A stretch of 64,000 nt of DNA from Pseudonocardia ammonioxydans. Lineage in GTDB: Bacteria; Actinomycetota; Actinomycetes; Mycobacteriales; Pseudonocardiaceae. The notes beneath the pieces were generated by a model that was given only the letters and a program-made list of their open reading frames with translations, was not told where the DNA came from and did not search any database. Position 1 is the stretch's first letter. Each line of letters starts with the position of its first letter. The stretch covers positions 1 through 64,000 of the forward strand of contig NZ_FOUY01000001.1 of the NCBI RefSeq assembly GCF_900115005.1, read 5' to 3'. This document shows, piece after piece, positions 34,096 to 43,507 of the stretch. The translations under genes and the position numbers were made by a program.

Positions 34096-35411
34096 GATCC
34101 TCCTCCGAACAGTCCGCCGAGCAGGCCGCCCCGCCCACCGGAGTCCTGCTCCGGGGTGGGTGTCGCGGTGGACGATCCGGACGGGGCCGGTGTCGTGGGC
34201 GTGCCCTCCGGGGCCGTGCCCGGGGCCTGCCCCTCCGGCGCGGGCGCCGGGGTCGGCTGCTCCGGGCCCAGCAGCGGCAGCGGGGGCGCGCCGGGTGCCG
34301 GCGGCTCGCCCTCGCCCGCGCCGAGCAGCGGGGTCAGCATCTGCGCGTTCGGCGGCAGCTGGGCCAGCTGCGTCGGGTCGAGCGGCAGGCCGAGCTGGTT
34401 GCTGCGCAGCATGTTCTCCAGCAGCGAGCGCAGGTCCAGGTCCAGCTTGATGTAGAGGTTCGCGTAGTCACCGGCGACGGCGTCGGTCGCCGCGTCGGTG
34501 AACGGGATGCTCAGCAGCAGCTGCAGCGACTCGGGCAGGTCCTGGCCGGAGTCGGCCAGGTTGCGCAGCACCGGCCGCAACGCCTCGAGGTCGGCGAGCA
34601 GGTCCTCGCGGGACTGCTCGACGACGTTCGTCGCGACGCCGGAGAGCCGGTCCAGGGCCTGCAGCATGCCGACCAGCTGCGTGCGCTGGGCCTCCAGCTC
34701 GCGCAGCCCGGGGCTGATGTCGTTGAGCGCGGTCCGGATCTGCGGGCGGCGCTCGGCGAGCGTGGCCGAGAGCCGGTTGATGCTGTCCAGCGCCCGGTTG
34801 ATGTCGTCCTTGCTGTCGTCGAGCGAGCCGACCAAGGTGTCGAGGTTGCCCAGCAGCTCGCGGACCTGCGGCTCGCGGCCGGACAGCGCGTTGTTCAGCT
34901 CGGTGGCGATGGTCCGGATCTGCGCGACGCCGCCGCCGTTGAGCAGCATCGACAGCGCGCCGAGCACCTCCTCGACCTCGGCGGCCCGCCCGGTGGTCTG
35001 CACGCCGATCCGCCCGGCCTGCGCGAGGTCGCCCTCGGCCGGTCCGGCCGGCGCGGCCAGCTCGACGAACTTCTCGCCGAGCAGCGAGGTCGAGCGGACG
35101 CGGGCGGTCGTGTTGGCCGGGAGCTCGACGTCCCGGTTCACCTGCACGGTGACCAGGGCGTTCCAGCTCTGCGGCTCGACCGCCACCGACTCGACCGCCC
35201 CCACCGGGACGTCACCGACCCGCACGATCGACTGCGGAACGAGGTCCACCACGTCGGAGAACTCGATCTGCACCGGGTACGGGTCGTCGCCGAGCGTGGC
35301 GCCGCCGGGCAGCGGCACCCCGCGCAGCCCGCCCTGGAGCGCGCCGCAGCCGCTCGCCGACACCGCGACCGCGGTCAGCAGCGCCGCGACCCTCGTGGTC
35401 CGGCCGGTCAT
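34092..35411 (-). CDS. mceE: Mce family lipoprotein MceE
   Basis: 439 residues from the ATG at 35411 (MTGRTTRVAALLTAV), with a GGAGG site; a longer frame upstream is rejected. A lipobox-like VSASGC places the lipidated Cys near residue 22, matching the lipoprotein status of MceE/LprK proteins. The MCE domain (DPYPVQIEFSDVVDLVPQS) and the helical region follow. The C-terminus is a Pro/Ala linker of about 70 residues closed by GGLLGGLFGGGS, strikingly similar to the end of MceD. Its start overlaps mceD (ATGA). Confidence 0.9.
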   Translation of the reverse strand: MTGRTTRVAALLTAVAVSASGCGALQGGLRGVPLPGGATLGDDPYPVQIEFSDVVDLVPQSIVRVGDVPVGAVESVAVEPQSWNALVTVQVNRDVELPANTTARVRSTSLLGEKFVELAAPAGPAEGDLAQAGRIGVQTTGRAAEVEEVLGALSMLLNGGGVAQIRTIATELNNALSGREPQVRELLGNLDTLVGSLDDSKDDINRALDSINRLSATLAERRPQIRTALNDISPGLRELEAQRTQLVGMLQALDRLSGVATNVVEQSREDLLADLEALRPVLRNLADSGQDLPESLQLLLSIPFTDAATDAVAGDYANLYIKLDLDLRSLLENMLRSNQLGLPLDPTQLAQLPPNAQMLTPLLGAGEGEPPAPGAPPLPLLGPEQPTPAPAPEGQAPGTAPEGTPTTPAPSGSSTATPTPEQDSGGRGGLLGGLFGGGS

Positions 35412-36769
35412 CGTCCACCTCCGAACAGGCCGAACAGGCCGCCACCGCCGCGTTCCTCGGGTTCGGGAACGGGGGTCGGGGTCGCCTCCGTGGCCGACGA
35501 CGGAGCCTGCTCCCCGGCGGCGTCCGGCTCGGCCGGGGGCGGGGTGCCCGGGGGTCGCAGCAGCGAGCCCGGGTCGGTCAGCGACGACGGCGACCCGGCC
35601 GGTGGGGCGAGGCCCTCGACCGCACCGGGCAGCCCGCCGCTGCTGAGCCCGCCGACCACGTCGGTGAGCGCCGGCAGCGGGAGGACCCCCTCGAGCGCGG
35701 GCACCAGCTGCTCGCACAGCGGCGCCAGCGCCACGTCGCTCAGCGGCGCCACGTTGGCGGTGCCGCCCCGACCGGCCTCGCAGAGCGCGCTCGCGAGCGG
35801 CTGGGCCAGCTCGTTGAGGTTCGCCCGGGTGTCCAGGGTCTCCGACGAGCCGTTGTAGCTGTTCACCAGGTTGCTCAGCGCGGGCGGTGCCAGATCGGCG
35901 ATCTCCGCCAGCGCGCGCTGGTGGTCGACGATCTCCTGGGACACCCCGGCGAGCTTGTCGACGTTCGAGTTCAGCGTGGCCCGGTTGTCCTGGACGAAGC
36001 CGGCGACCTCACCGAGGGCGAACGAGAGCTCGTGCAGCGCACCGCCGAGCTCACCGCGCTGGCCGGCCAGGAATCCGGTCACGTCGGCGAGCTTGGCGTT
36101 CAGCTCGCGCACGCCCGGGTCGTTCTCCTTCAGCGTCGCGGTGAACTTCTGCAGCTCGGTGATCGTGCCGAACAGGTCCTCGCTCGACCCGTTCAGCGTC
36201 GCCGAGAGGCCGCCGAGGTTGCGGATGGTGTCGTTCAGGGCGCGGCCGTTGCCGTCCAGGTTCTCCGCGCCGACGTTCAGGGCGTCGTTGAGCGCGCCGT
36301 CGGCGTTGGCGCCCTGCGGGCCCAGCGCGCGGGACAGCTCGGTCGCGGTCCGGCTCAGGTCGTCGACGCCCAGCGGGAACGCCGTCCGCTCCAGCGGCAC
36401 GGTCTCGCCGGTCCACTCCGGCCCGCCGGTCCAGACCGGGGTGAGCTGGACGTAGCGGCCGGTGACCAGGCTGGGCGAGATCACCGCGGCGCGGACGTCG
36501 GCGGGGAGCCGCACGTCGTCGTCGGTGATGGTCATGTCGACCCGCACCCGGTCGCCCTCCGGCGTGATCTTGTCGATCTTGCCGACCGGGACGCCGAGCA
36601 CCCGGACGTCGTTGTCCTCGAACACCGCCGCCGAGCTGATGAAGTACGCGGTGATCGGCCGGCCGCCCCCGGAGGTGATCAGCCAGATCGCGCTCGCCGC
36701 GAGCACGGCGACGACGGCGACCAGGGCGCCGAACTGGATCCGGCGCCGGTCGTGGGCCCAGCTGCCCAT
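35408..36769 (-). CDS. mceD: Mce family protein MceD
   Basis: 453 residues: an N-terminal anchor (~13-32), the MCE domain beginning ITAYFISSAAVFEDNDVRVLGV, a long helical region, and a Pro/Ala-rich tail ending GGGGLFGLFGGGR. The start shares one base with the mceC stop. Like the other Mce subunits it should form part of a hexameric envelope-spanning assembly. The tail motif shared with MceE is not part of the known domain. Confidence 0.9.
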   Translation of the reverse strand: MGSWAHDRRRIQFGALVAVVAVLAASAIWLITSGGGRPITAYFISSAAVFEDNDVRVLGVPVGKIDKITPEGDRVRVDMTITDDDVRLPADVRAAVISPSLVTGRYVQLTPVWTGGPEWTGETVPLERTAFPLGVDDLSRTATELSRALGPQGANADGALNDALNVGAENLDGNGRALNDTIRNLGGLSATLNGSSEDLFGTITELQKFTATLKENDPGVRELNAKLADVTGFLAGQRGELGGALHELSFALGEVAGFVQDNRATLNSNVDKLAGVSQEIVDHQRALAEIADLAPPALSNLVNSYNGSSETLDTRANLNELAQPLASALCEAGRGGTANVAPLSDVALAPLCEQLVPALEGVLPLPALTDVVGGLSSGGLPGAVEGLAPPAGSPSSLTDPGSLLRPPGTPPPAEPDAAGEQAPSSATEATPTPVPEPEERGGGGLFGLFGGGR

Positions 36770-37737
36770 CAGCAGTCACCACCCAACGGGGACGTGGCCG
36801 GCGGGATCAGCCCGCAGGGGTAGTTGTCGAACCAGCGACCGTTGCCGAGGGCGTTGCCGAACACGCGGATGAACACCGCTTCCTTGTCCAGGATCTCGCC
36901 GATGTTGTCGCGGTGGTCCTCGAGCACGCCGAGCACCTTGTCCACGGTCTCCAGGGCCGGTCGCAGCTGTTCCTGGTTGTCGGCCACGACACCGCGCAGC
37001 TGCACCGACAGGGTCCGCACGCCCTCGAGCAGGTCCGCGATGGCGTCCTTGCGGCGCTGCAGCTCGCCGAGCAGCAGGTTGCCGTCGTCGACCAGCTTGA
37101 CGACGTCACCGCGCCGCTCGGCCAGCGTCGTCGACAGCTGGCGGGTGTTGGCCAGCAGCTGCTTCAGCTCGGCGTCCCGGCTGGAGATCGTCGTCGACAG
37201 CCGGGACAGGCCGTCCAGCGCGCCGCGGATCTCCGGCGGCGTCTCGCGGAAGGTGTCCGAGAGCGTGGTGAGGCTGCTCGCGAGCTGTTCGGTGTCGAGC
37301 TGGTCGATGGTCCCGGACAGCCCGTTGAACGCCTCGACGACGTCGTACGGGGCCTTGGTCCGCTCCCGGCCGATCGGCTCGCCGGAGTCCTGCTCGGCGT
37401 CCCCGCGCGGGTCCAGCGCCAGGAACTTCGAGCCCAGCAGCGTGGCGATCTCGATCGAGGCCGTGGTGCGGTTGCCGACCCAGGCGTCGTCCACCGTGAA
37501 CTCGACGGCCACGTGGTCGCCCTCGAGCTCCACGCTCTGCACCCGCCCGGCCTCGACGCCGGCGACGGTGACCCGGTCCTGCGACTGCAGCCCGGCGGCC
37601 TCGGTGAACTCGGCCCGGTACGTCGTCGCCCCGGAGAAGATCGCCTCGAAGTTGAACGCCGCCAGGGTGAGCGCCGCGATCGCGACGAGCCCGATCGTGG
37701 CGGTCAGGACGGGCCGTGACTCCCCTACCCGTGCCAT
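36769..37737 (-). CDS. mceC: Mce family protein MceC
   Basis: 322 residues, shorter than its neighbours because it lacks a Pro-rich tail. The anchor helix at ~9-32 is followed by the MCE domain (TYRAEFTEAAGLQSQDRVTVAG), the helical region and a conserved end NGRWFDNYPCGLIPP containing a Cys. It is coupled to mceB (gap of one base) and mceD. Confidence 0.9.
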   Translation of the reverse strand: MARVGESRPVLTATIGLVAIAALTLAAFNFEAIFSGATTYRAEFTEAAGLQSQDRVTVAGVEAGRVQSVELEGDHVAVEFTVDDAWVGNRTTASIEIATLLGSKFLALDPRGDAEQDSGEPIGRERTKAPYDVVEAFNGLSGTIDQLDTEQLASSLTTLSDTFRETPPEIRGALDGLSRLSTTISSRDAELKQLLANTRQLSTTLAERRGDVVKLVDDGNLLLGELQRRKDAIADLLEGVRTLSVQLRGVVADNQEQLRPALETVDKVLGVLEDHRDNIGEILDKEAVFIRVFGNALGNGRWFDNYPCGLIPPATSPLGGDC

Positions 37738-37738
37738 G

Positions 37739-38995
37739 TCAGTTCCCTCCCGGCTGCAGCGCGGCCGTCGGGTCGGACCCCAGGTCGGTACCGCCCTGGC
37801 TCAGCGGGTCCACCAGCTGTTCGATCGAGTCGGTCGTGGGCTCCTGCATCCGCGGGTCGGGCTTCTCCCCGTCCGGCGAGCCCTCGTCGGAGCCCTCCCC
37901 CGAGCCCTCGATCGGGACCGTGTTGCCTGCCCCGATGCCCGACGGGTCCGGGCCGCAGCGCGGCGCCGGGTTCTGCAGCGGGAAGTCGAGCCCGAGCTCC
38001 TCGATGTCGATCGGGTCGATGAGCCCGGAGAACCCGACCTGGCCGCTGAGTCCGCAGACGTAGAAGTTGAACCAGCTGCCGTAGGAGCCGGCCCGGGAGA
38101 TGCGGTTCAGCTTGAACGGCGTGTACTCCAGGAAGCGCTCGATCGCCGGGCGGCCCCGGTCGAGCTCGGTGGCCAGGTCGCCGAGGTTGCGGATGTCGTC
38201 GCGCAGCGCCGGCCGGGCGTCCTCCAGGAACGAGCCGGTGACCTGGGTCAGGGTGCCGATGGAGGCGATCGCGTCGCCGATCGGCTCCCGGTCCTGCGCG
38301 AGGCCGGACACCACCGCCTGCAGCGAGCTGATCAGCTCGTTGAGGCCCTGGTCGTTCTCGTTGACGGTCTGCAGGACCGCGTTGAGGTTGTCGATGACCT
38401 GCCCGATCACCTGGTCGCGGTCGGCGATCGAGTTGGTCAGCGACGACGTCGAGGCCAGCAGGCTCTGCACCGTGCCGCCCTCGCCCTGCAGGACCTGCAC
38501 GATCTCCATCGACAGCTTGTTGATCTGGTCCGGGTCCAGGCCCTGGAACAGCGGCTGGAAGCCGTTGAACAGCACGGTCAGGTTCAGCGCCGGGCGGGTC
38601 CGCTCGAGCGGGATCTGGGCACCGGCCGGGAGCGTCTCCCCGGTCGGGCCGGCTCCCTGCTCGAGCGCGAGGTAGCGCTGCCCGATCAGGTTCTTGTACT
38701 TGAGCTCGGCGGAGGCGGTGGCCGGCAGCGGCGTGGAGGAGTCCACGTCGAAGGCCACCTCGGCGATCCGCTGGTCGACGATCCGCACGTCGGTCACCGA
38801 GCCGACCACGACACCGGCGATCCGCACGTCGTCGCCGGCCAGCAGCCCGGCCGCGTCGGAGAACCGGGCCGTGTACTCGGTGACCGAGCCACCGCGGGAG
38901 TTGGCGATGGTCATGCCGAGCACCGTGGTGCCCACCGCGGTGACCAGCGCGAACACCAGGAACTTGACGAGCGGGGAGATCGGCAGCCTGCTCAT
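37739..38995 (-). CDS. mceB: Mce family protein MceB
   Basis: 418 residues. An N-terminal anchor (~8-30), the MCE domain (EYTARFSDAAGLLAGDDVRIAG), the helical region and the motif GSYGSWFNFYVCGLSG, characteristic of MceB, precede an acidic Pro/Glu-rich tail. The start overlaps the mceA stop (ATGA). Same assembly as its neighbours. Confidence 0.9.
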   Translation of the reverse strand: MSRLPISPLVKFLVFALVTAVGTTVLGMTIANSRGGSVTEYTARFSDAAGLLAGDDVRIAGVVVGSVTDVRIVDQRIAEVAFDVDSSTPLPATASAELKYKNLIGQRYLALEQGAGPTGETLPAGAQIPLERTRPALNLTVLFNGFQPLFQGLDPDQINKLSMEIVQVLQGEGGTVQSLLASTSSLTNSIADRDQVIGQVIDNLNAVLQTVNENDQGLNELISSLQAVVSGLAQDREPIGDAIASIGTLTQVTGSFLEDARPALRDDIRNLGDLATELDRGRPAIERFLEYTPFKLNRISRAGSYGSWFNFYVCGLSGQVGFSGLIDPIDIEELGLDFPLQNPAPRCGPDPSGIGAGNTVPIEGSGEGSDEGSPDGEKPDPRMQEPTTDSIEQLVDPLSQGGTDLGSDPTAALQPGGN

Positions 38996-40446
38996 GTCAG
39001 CGTCACCTCCGCACCGCGCAGCAGCGGGCCGACCATCGTGCTGCCCCAGGCGGGCACGGCGTCGGGCGTCGTGCCGTGCTGCACCGCCAGCAGCTCGGAG
39101 ACCACCTGCTGCTCACCGGGCGAGTTCGCCACGCCCATGTCGACCGAGCCGGACTGGTGCTCGCCGCTCTCGTGCGAGCTGGGCTCGATCCCGGCGCCAC
39201 CCAGCGTGGTGCTCAGCGGGGGCAGCGCACCGGCGCCGTTGCGCCCGCTCTGGTCCTCGACCTGCCCGAAGGTGTCCGTGCCGTCGTAGGTCCCGAAGGT
39301 CTCGGTACCGAACTGCTCCGGGTCACCCATCGGCTGCCCCTTCGGCGCCGGGCCGGGGACCGAGCCGTCCTCGAACGGGCCGTCCGACGGGTACTGGGTG
39401 CCCGCCGGGGCCGGGATCGGGTAGCAGCGCGGCCCGCGGTCGTCGGTCAGCTCGGGCTCGTCCTGGTTCGGCAGGTACTTGCCCTTGCTCGCGACGATCT
39501 CCAGCGTGATGTTCACGCCGACCCGGTCGGTGCCGGGCCGGATCGCGTTGTTGACGACCGGGACGAGGTCGGTGAGCTGCCCGAACAGGCACGGGAACTC
39601 CGGCGAGTACCGCGCCAGCGTCTCCAGGGTCGGCCGGCTCGCCCGGGACACCCCGATGATGTTGTCGCCGTTGGCGTCGAGGAAGGCCCCCAGGTCGTCC
39701 GAGGCACCGGTCACCGAGCGGTAGAGGTTCCGCAGGCCCTCGCGCTGCTCGACGATCGTGCGGCTGGTGACCGCCAGGTTGTCGACGGCGTCGAGCAGGT
39801 CCGGCGCCGCGGCGTCCAGGTTGTCCGCGAACGTCGCCAGCTGCCGGATGTCCTCCTGCAGGTCCGGCACGACCGGGTTCAGGCCCCGGGTCAGCGTGTT
39901 CAGCTGCTCGAGGGTCTCGCCGAGCTGCTCGCCCCGGCCCTGCAGGGCCGAGGACAGCGACCCCAGCGTGGTCGCGAGGTCCTGCGGGCGGACGGCCTGC
40001 AGCAGCGGCAGCAGCTGGTCGAGCACCCGCTCGACCTCCATCGCCGCCTGGCTGCGGTCCTCCGGGATCACCGACCCGGCCGCGAGCCGCGTCGTCGCCG
40101 GGGCCGCCGGGGGCACCAGCGACACGAACTTCTCGCCGAACAGCGTCTTGGGCAGCAGCTGCGCGTGGACGTTCTCCGGGATCTGGTCGATCAGGTCCGG
40201 GTTCATCGACATCTCGATGCTGGTGGTGTCGCCGTCGGTCGAGACCTGCTCGACCTCGCCCACGATCAGACCGCGCACCTTGACGTCGGCGCGCTCCTGC
40301 ATCTGCGTCCCGACCCGGGCCACGTTCAGCGTCACCGGCACGCCCGACGAGAACAGGCCGGCGTACTGCGCCACCGCGAGCCCGAGCAGCAGCACGATGA
40401 CCACGACGAACACCAGGCCCTGCACGACCCTCTTCGTGGACCTCAT
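38992..40446 (-). CDS. mceA: Mce family protein MceA
   Basis: First and longest Mce subunit (484 residues). An anchor helix at ~8-29, the MCE domain (VPVTLNVARVGTQMQERADVKV), the extended helical region, then MceA-type EFPCLFGQLTDLVP and CYPIP segments, and a disordered C-terminus of about 130 residues. The start overlaps the yrbEB stop (ATGA). It would contribute the outermost portion of the lipid conduit. Confidence 0.9.
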   Translation of the reverse strand: MRSTKRVVQGLVFVVVIVLLLGLAVAQYAGLFSSGVPVTLNVARVGTQMQERADVKVRGLIVGEVEQVSTDGDTTSIEMSMNPDLIDQIPENVHAQLLPKTLFGEKFVSLVPPAAPATTRLAAGSVIPEDRSQAAMEVERVLDQLLPLLQAVRPQDLATTLGSLSSALQGRGEQLGETLEQLNTLTRGLNPVVPDLQEDIRQLATFADNLDAAAPDLLDAVDNLAVTSRTIVEQREGLRNLYRSVTGASDDLGAFLDANGDNIIGVSRASRPTLETLARYSPEFPCLFGQLTDLVPVVNNAIRPGTDRVGVNITLEIVASKGKYLPNQDEPELTDDRGPRCYPIPAPAGTQYPSDGPFEDGSVPGPAPKGQPMGDPEQFGTETFGTYDGTDTFGQVEDQSGRNGAGALPPLSTTLGGAGIEPSSHESGEHQSGSVDMGVANSPGEQQVVSELLAVQHGTTPDAVPAWGSTMVGPLLRGAEVTLT

Positions 40447-41285
40447 CCGGCCACCCGCACCGAGGTCGAGGTCCCGAACATGACCAGGGTCAGGAAGAAG
40501 TCCAGGATCGCGGTGCTCACGATCGACAGCCGCACCGCGCGGCCCACCGCGACCCCCACGCCCGCCGGTCCGCCCTTGGCCGCGTAACCGTAGTGACAGT
40601 GGATCAGAATGATCACCGTCGCGAAGATGATCACCTTCAGATACGACAGCAGCACGTCACTGACCGGCAGGAACAGGTCGAAGTAGTGGTCGTAGGTCCC
40701 ACCGGAGAGACCGTTGACCAGGGTCACGTTCAGCCGGGCGGCCGCGTAGCTGGCGAGCATGCCGAGCGTGTAGATCGGGATGATCGCGACGATCCCGGCG
40801 ACGACGCGGGTGGTCACCAGGTAGGGCACCGAGGGCACCGCCATGACCTCCAGCGCGTCGATCTCCTCGGAGATCCGCATCGCGCCGAGCTGGGCGGTGA
40901 AACCGGCGCCCAGGGTCGCGGTCAGCGCCGAGGCGGCCACCAGCGGGGCGATCGAGCGCGTGTTGAAGTAGGCGGTGATGAAGCCGGTCAGCGCCTCGAC
41001 GCCCAGCGCGTCCAGCGCCCGGAAGCCCTGCAGGCCGACCAGCGAGCCGACGAACAGCGACAGCGAGGCCATCACGCCGACCGTGCCGAGGATGACGATC
41101 AGCGCGCCGGAGCCGAAGGAGACCTCGGCCAGCAGCCTGCCGACCTCCTTCTTGTAGCGGGTCAGCGTCTTCGGGATCCAGATGATCGACCGGATGTAGA
41201 GCGACAGCTGGTCGCCGAGCTCCTCGAGCTGGTTCAGCGGCGCCTGCGCGGCCCGGCGGGCCCGCGCACCCAGTGGTGTGGCCAT
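40443..41285 (-). CDS. yrbEB: Mce system permease YrbEB (MlaE family)
   Basis: Integral membrane permease (280 residues). Several long hydrophobic segments and the MlaE-family coupling motif ISEEIDALEVMAV are visible, matching the ATPase-contact helix of this family. Its partner is YrbEA, one base upstream. The pair is expected to form the transmembrane channel energised by the Mkl ATPase. Confidence 0.92.
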   Translation of the reverse strand: MATPLGARARRAAQAPLNQLEELGDQLSLYIRSIIWIPKTLTRYKKEVGRLLAEVSFGSGALIVILGTVGVMASLSLFVGSLVGLQGFRALDALGVEALTGFITAYFNTRSIAPLVAASALTATLGAGFTAQLGAMRISEEIDALEVMAVPSVPYLVTTRVVAGIVAIIPIYTLGMLASYAAARLNVTLVNGLSGGTYDHYFDLFLPVSDVLLSYLKVIIFATVIILIHCHYGYAAKGGPAGVGVAVGRAVRLSIVSTAILDFFLTLVMFGTSTSVRVAG

Positions 41286-41286
41286 G

Positions 41287-42060
41287 TCAGAAGCCCTTCG
41301 GCGGGACGAGCTCGAGGTACAGGGCGGTCAGGACGAGGTTGATCAGGAAGACCAGGACGAAGGAGATGACGACGGCCTGGTTGACCGCGTCGCCGACGCC
41401 CTTCGCGCCGGGCGGCGGGTTGAGGCCGCGGTAGGCGGCGACGACACCGGCCACGAGCCCGAACAGCAGTGCCTTGACCTCCGAGACGACGATGTCGGAG
41501 ACCTGCGCGATCGCCGAGAAGCTGTTGATGTACGCGCCCGGCGAGCCGCCCTGGATGATCACGTTGAAGAAGTAGCCGCCGGCCACGCCGACGCAGGTCG
41601 CCAGGCCGTTCAGCACGACGGCGGTGATGCCCATGGCGAGCACCCGCGGGACGACCAGGCGCTGGATCGGCGAGATGCCCAGCACCTCCATCGCGGAGAT
41701 CTCCTCGCGGATCGTCCGGGCCCCGAGGTCCGCGCAGACGGCGCTGCCGCCCGCACCGGAGATGAGCAGGGCCGTGACGATCGGCGCGGCCTGCTGCACG
41801 ATCGCCAGCACCGAGCCGGCGCCGGTCTGGGACTGGGCACCGAACTGGCGGGTCAGCTCGCCGAGCAGCAGGGCGATCGTCGCCCCGAACGGGATCGTGA
41901 ACAGCGCCGTCGGCAGGGCCGAGACCTTCGTGACGAACCAGACCTGCTCGACCAGCTCGCGCAGCTGGAACGGCCGGCGCAGCGACTGCCTGCCGATCTC
42001 GATCCCGAGGCCGATGAACTTCCCGACCGGGGTGAGGGCCCGGGCGACGGGCGCGCTCAT
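41287..42060 (-). CDS. yrbEA: Mce system permease YrbEA (MlaE family)
   Basis: Integral membrane permease (257 residues) with the motif IREEISAMEVLGI and GAGGSAVCADLGART before it, both diagnostic for YrbEA/MlaE. The start overlaps the mkl stop (ATGA), so ATPase and permease are made together. At least five hydrophobic segments are visible. Confidence 0.92.
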   Translation of the reverse strand: MSAPVARALTPVGKFIGLGIEIGRQSLRRPFQLRELVEQVWFVTKVSALPTALFTIPFGATIALLLGELTRQFGAQSQTGAGSVLAIVQQAAPIVTALLISGAGGSAVCADLGARTIREEISAMEVLGISPIQRLVVPRVLAMGITAVVLNGLATCVGVAGGYFFNVIIQGGSPGAYINSFSAIAQVSDIVVSEVKALLFGLVAGVVAAYRGLNPPPGAKGVGDAVNQAVVISFVLVFLINLVLTALYLELVPPKGF

Positions 42061-43199
42061 TCGTCACCGCCGCTGAGCTGGTGGCGCCCCGGCGGGGGCG
42101 GCGTGCTGTCGGTGATCCGCGGGTGGATGTCGGTGGGCCGGTCGTCCCCGGCGCCCGGGCGCCCGCCGGTGACCGCCACCTGCTCGCGGGCCACCTCCCG
42201 GGTGGTGCCGTCGTTCGGGGGCATCCACTGCGCGCCGGCGTCGCCGTAGGACTCGCGGATCGCGCGCTGGGCGGGCTCGGGGAGCTCGTGCATCATCGCC
42301 TCGACCCGCTCCCGGCGCCGGTGCACCGCCTGCCGGTCCGGCATCCCGGACGAGGCCGCCAGCTGCGGCTTGAGCGGCGGGAGGCCCTGCAGCTCCCCGG
42401 CCTCGGCCATCTCCCGCTCCGCCTGGGCGGTGTCCTTCTCCTCGCTCATCCCGATCGGACCCTCACGACGCCCGTTGAGGAACTGCGCGACCACCGGCTC
42501 CTCCGAGGTCAGCAGCTGCTCACGCGGCCCGAACATCGCCAGGTGCTTGCGGTAGAGCAGCCCGATGTTGTCCGGCACCGTCTGGGCGGTGTTGATGTCG
42601 TGGGTGACGATCAGGAACGTCGAGTCGGTCATCGCGTTCAGATCGATGATCAACTGGTTCAGGTACGCCGTACGCACCGGATCCAGGCCCGAGTCCGGCT
42701 CGTCGAACAGGATGATCTCCGGATCGAGCACCAGCGCCCGGGCCAGGCCCGCCCTCTTGCGCATCCCACCGGAGATCTCACCGGGCAGCTTGCCCTCGTC
42801 CCCGGTCAGACCGACCATCTCCATCTTCTCCGCGACGATGTCGCGGATCTCGGTCTCGGACTTGCGCGTGTGCTCACGCAGCGGGAACGCGATGTTGTCG
42901 AACAGGTTCATCGACCCGAACAGCGCACCGTCCTGGAACAACACCCCGAACAGCTTGCGGATCTCGTAGAGCTTCGACTCGCTGCACCGCACCAGATCGG
43001 TGTCGTGGATGACGATCGAGCCCTTCTCCGGCTTCAGCAGCCCGATCAGGGTCTTGAGGAACACCGACTTGCCGGTACCCGACGGACCCAGCAGCACCGA
43101 CACCTCGCCCGGAGGCAGCGTCAGTGTCACGTCCGACCAGATGTTGGCCGGGCCGAACGACTTCGTCAGCCCCTCGACCTTCACCTCGACACCGGTCAC
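42057..43199 (-). CDS. mkl: Mce system ATPase Mkl/MceG
   Basis: ABC ATPase of the Mce importer (380 residues). Walker A is GPSGTGKS, the signature SGGMRKRAGLARAL is the Mkl/MlaF form, Walker B is IILFDEPDSGLDP, and the H-loop is VTHD. A C-terminal extension of about 125 residues beyond the ABC domain is Glu/Arg- and Pro-rich. I take the GTG at 43199, which has a GGAGG site six bases upstream, over a longer frame. It heads the operon. In M. tuberculosis (from memory) the orthologue stands alone, near rplL; here it is joined to a full mce set. Confidence 0.92.
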   Translation of the reverse strand: MTGVEVKVEGLTKSFGPANIWSDVTLTLPPGEVSVLLGPSGTGKSVFLKTLIGLLKPEKGSIVIHDTDLVRCSESKLYEIRKLFGVLFQDGALFGSMNLFDNIAFPLREHTRKSETEIRDIVAEKMEMVGLTGDEGKLPGEISGGMRKRAGLARALVLDPEIILFDEPDSGLDPVRTAYLNQLIIDLNAMTDSTFLIVTHDINTAQTVPDNIGLLYRKHLAMFGPREQLLTSEEPVVAQFLNGRREGPIGMSEEKDTAQAEREMAEAGELQGLPPLKPQLAASSGMPDRQAVHRRRERVEAMMHELPEPAQRAIRESYGDAGAQWMPPNDGTTREVAREQVAVTGGRPGAGDDRPTDIHPRITDSTPPPPGRHQLSGGDE

Positions 43200-43507
43200 G
43201 TGTCGCCTCCTCGCGCAATCGACCGCTCGATCCACACCGGGGCCGGGAGGCGCGGGGAGCGCCGGCCACTCTGCGGTGCTGAACGGCTCAACGAGTCGGA
43301 GGGCGAGGGGTTACTGGGAGGTACGACGATGCGTGCGACCGTTGCCGTAACGTAATCTACGTTATGTTCACGCAGCGTTCCGAATCACGTCCGATTGCTG
43401 CGGATCGTGCAGATCGACAGGTCCGTCCGCGCCGGAAACTGCTCCGAACGGCCGCAGAGCGCGGCCGCACCGCACGGAACGGCACCGACCGCCACCCGCC
43501 GGGAGTA
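43200..43507. other. tetR-mkl intergenic region (308 bp)
   Basis: No gene. It contains operator copy 1 (43348-43364) about 150 bases before mkl. No convincing -35/-10 pair was found on the minus strand. Confidence 0.6.
43347..43370. promoter_or_regulatory. palindromic operator copy 1 (upstream of the mce operon)
   Basis: TAACGTA-ATC-TACGTTA at 43348-43364 is a perfect 7-bp-arm palindrome. The surrounding 24 bases are identical to the copy at 44212-44235. It is probably bound by the adjacent TetR regulator. Confidence 0.85.
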
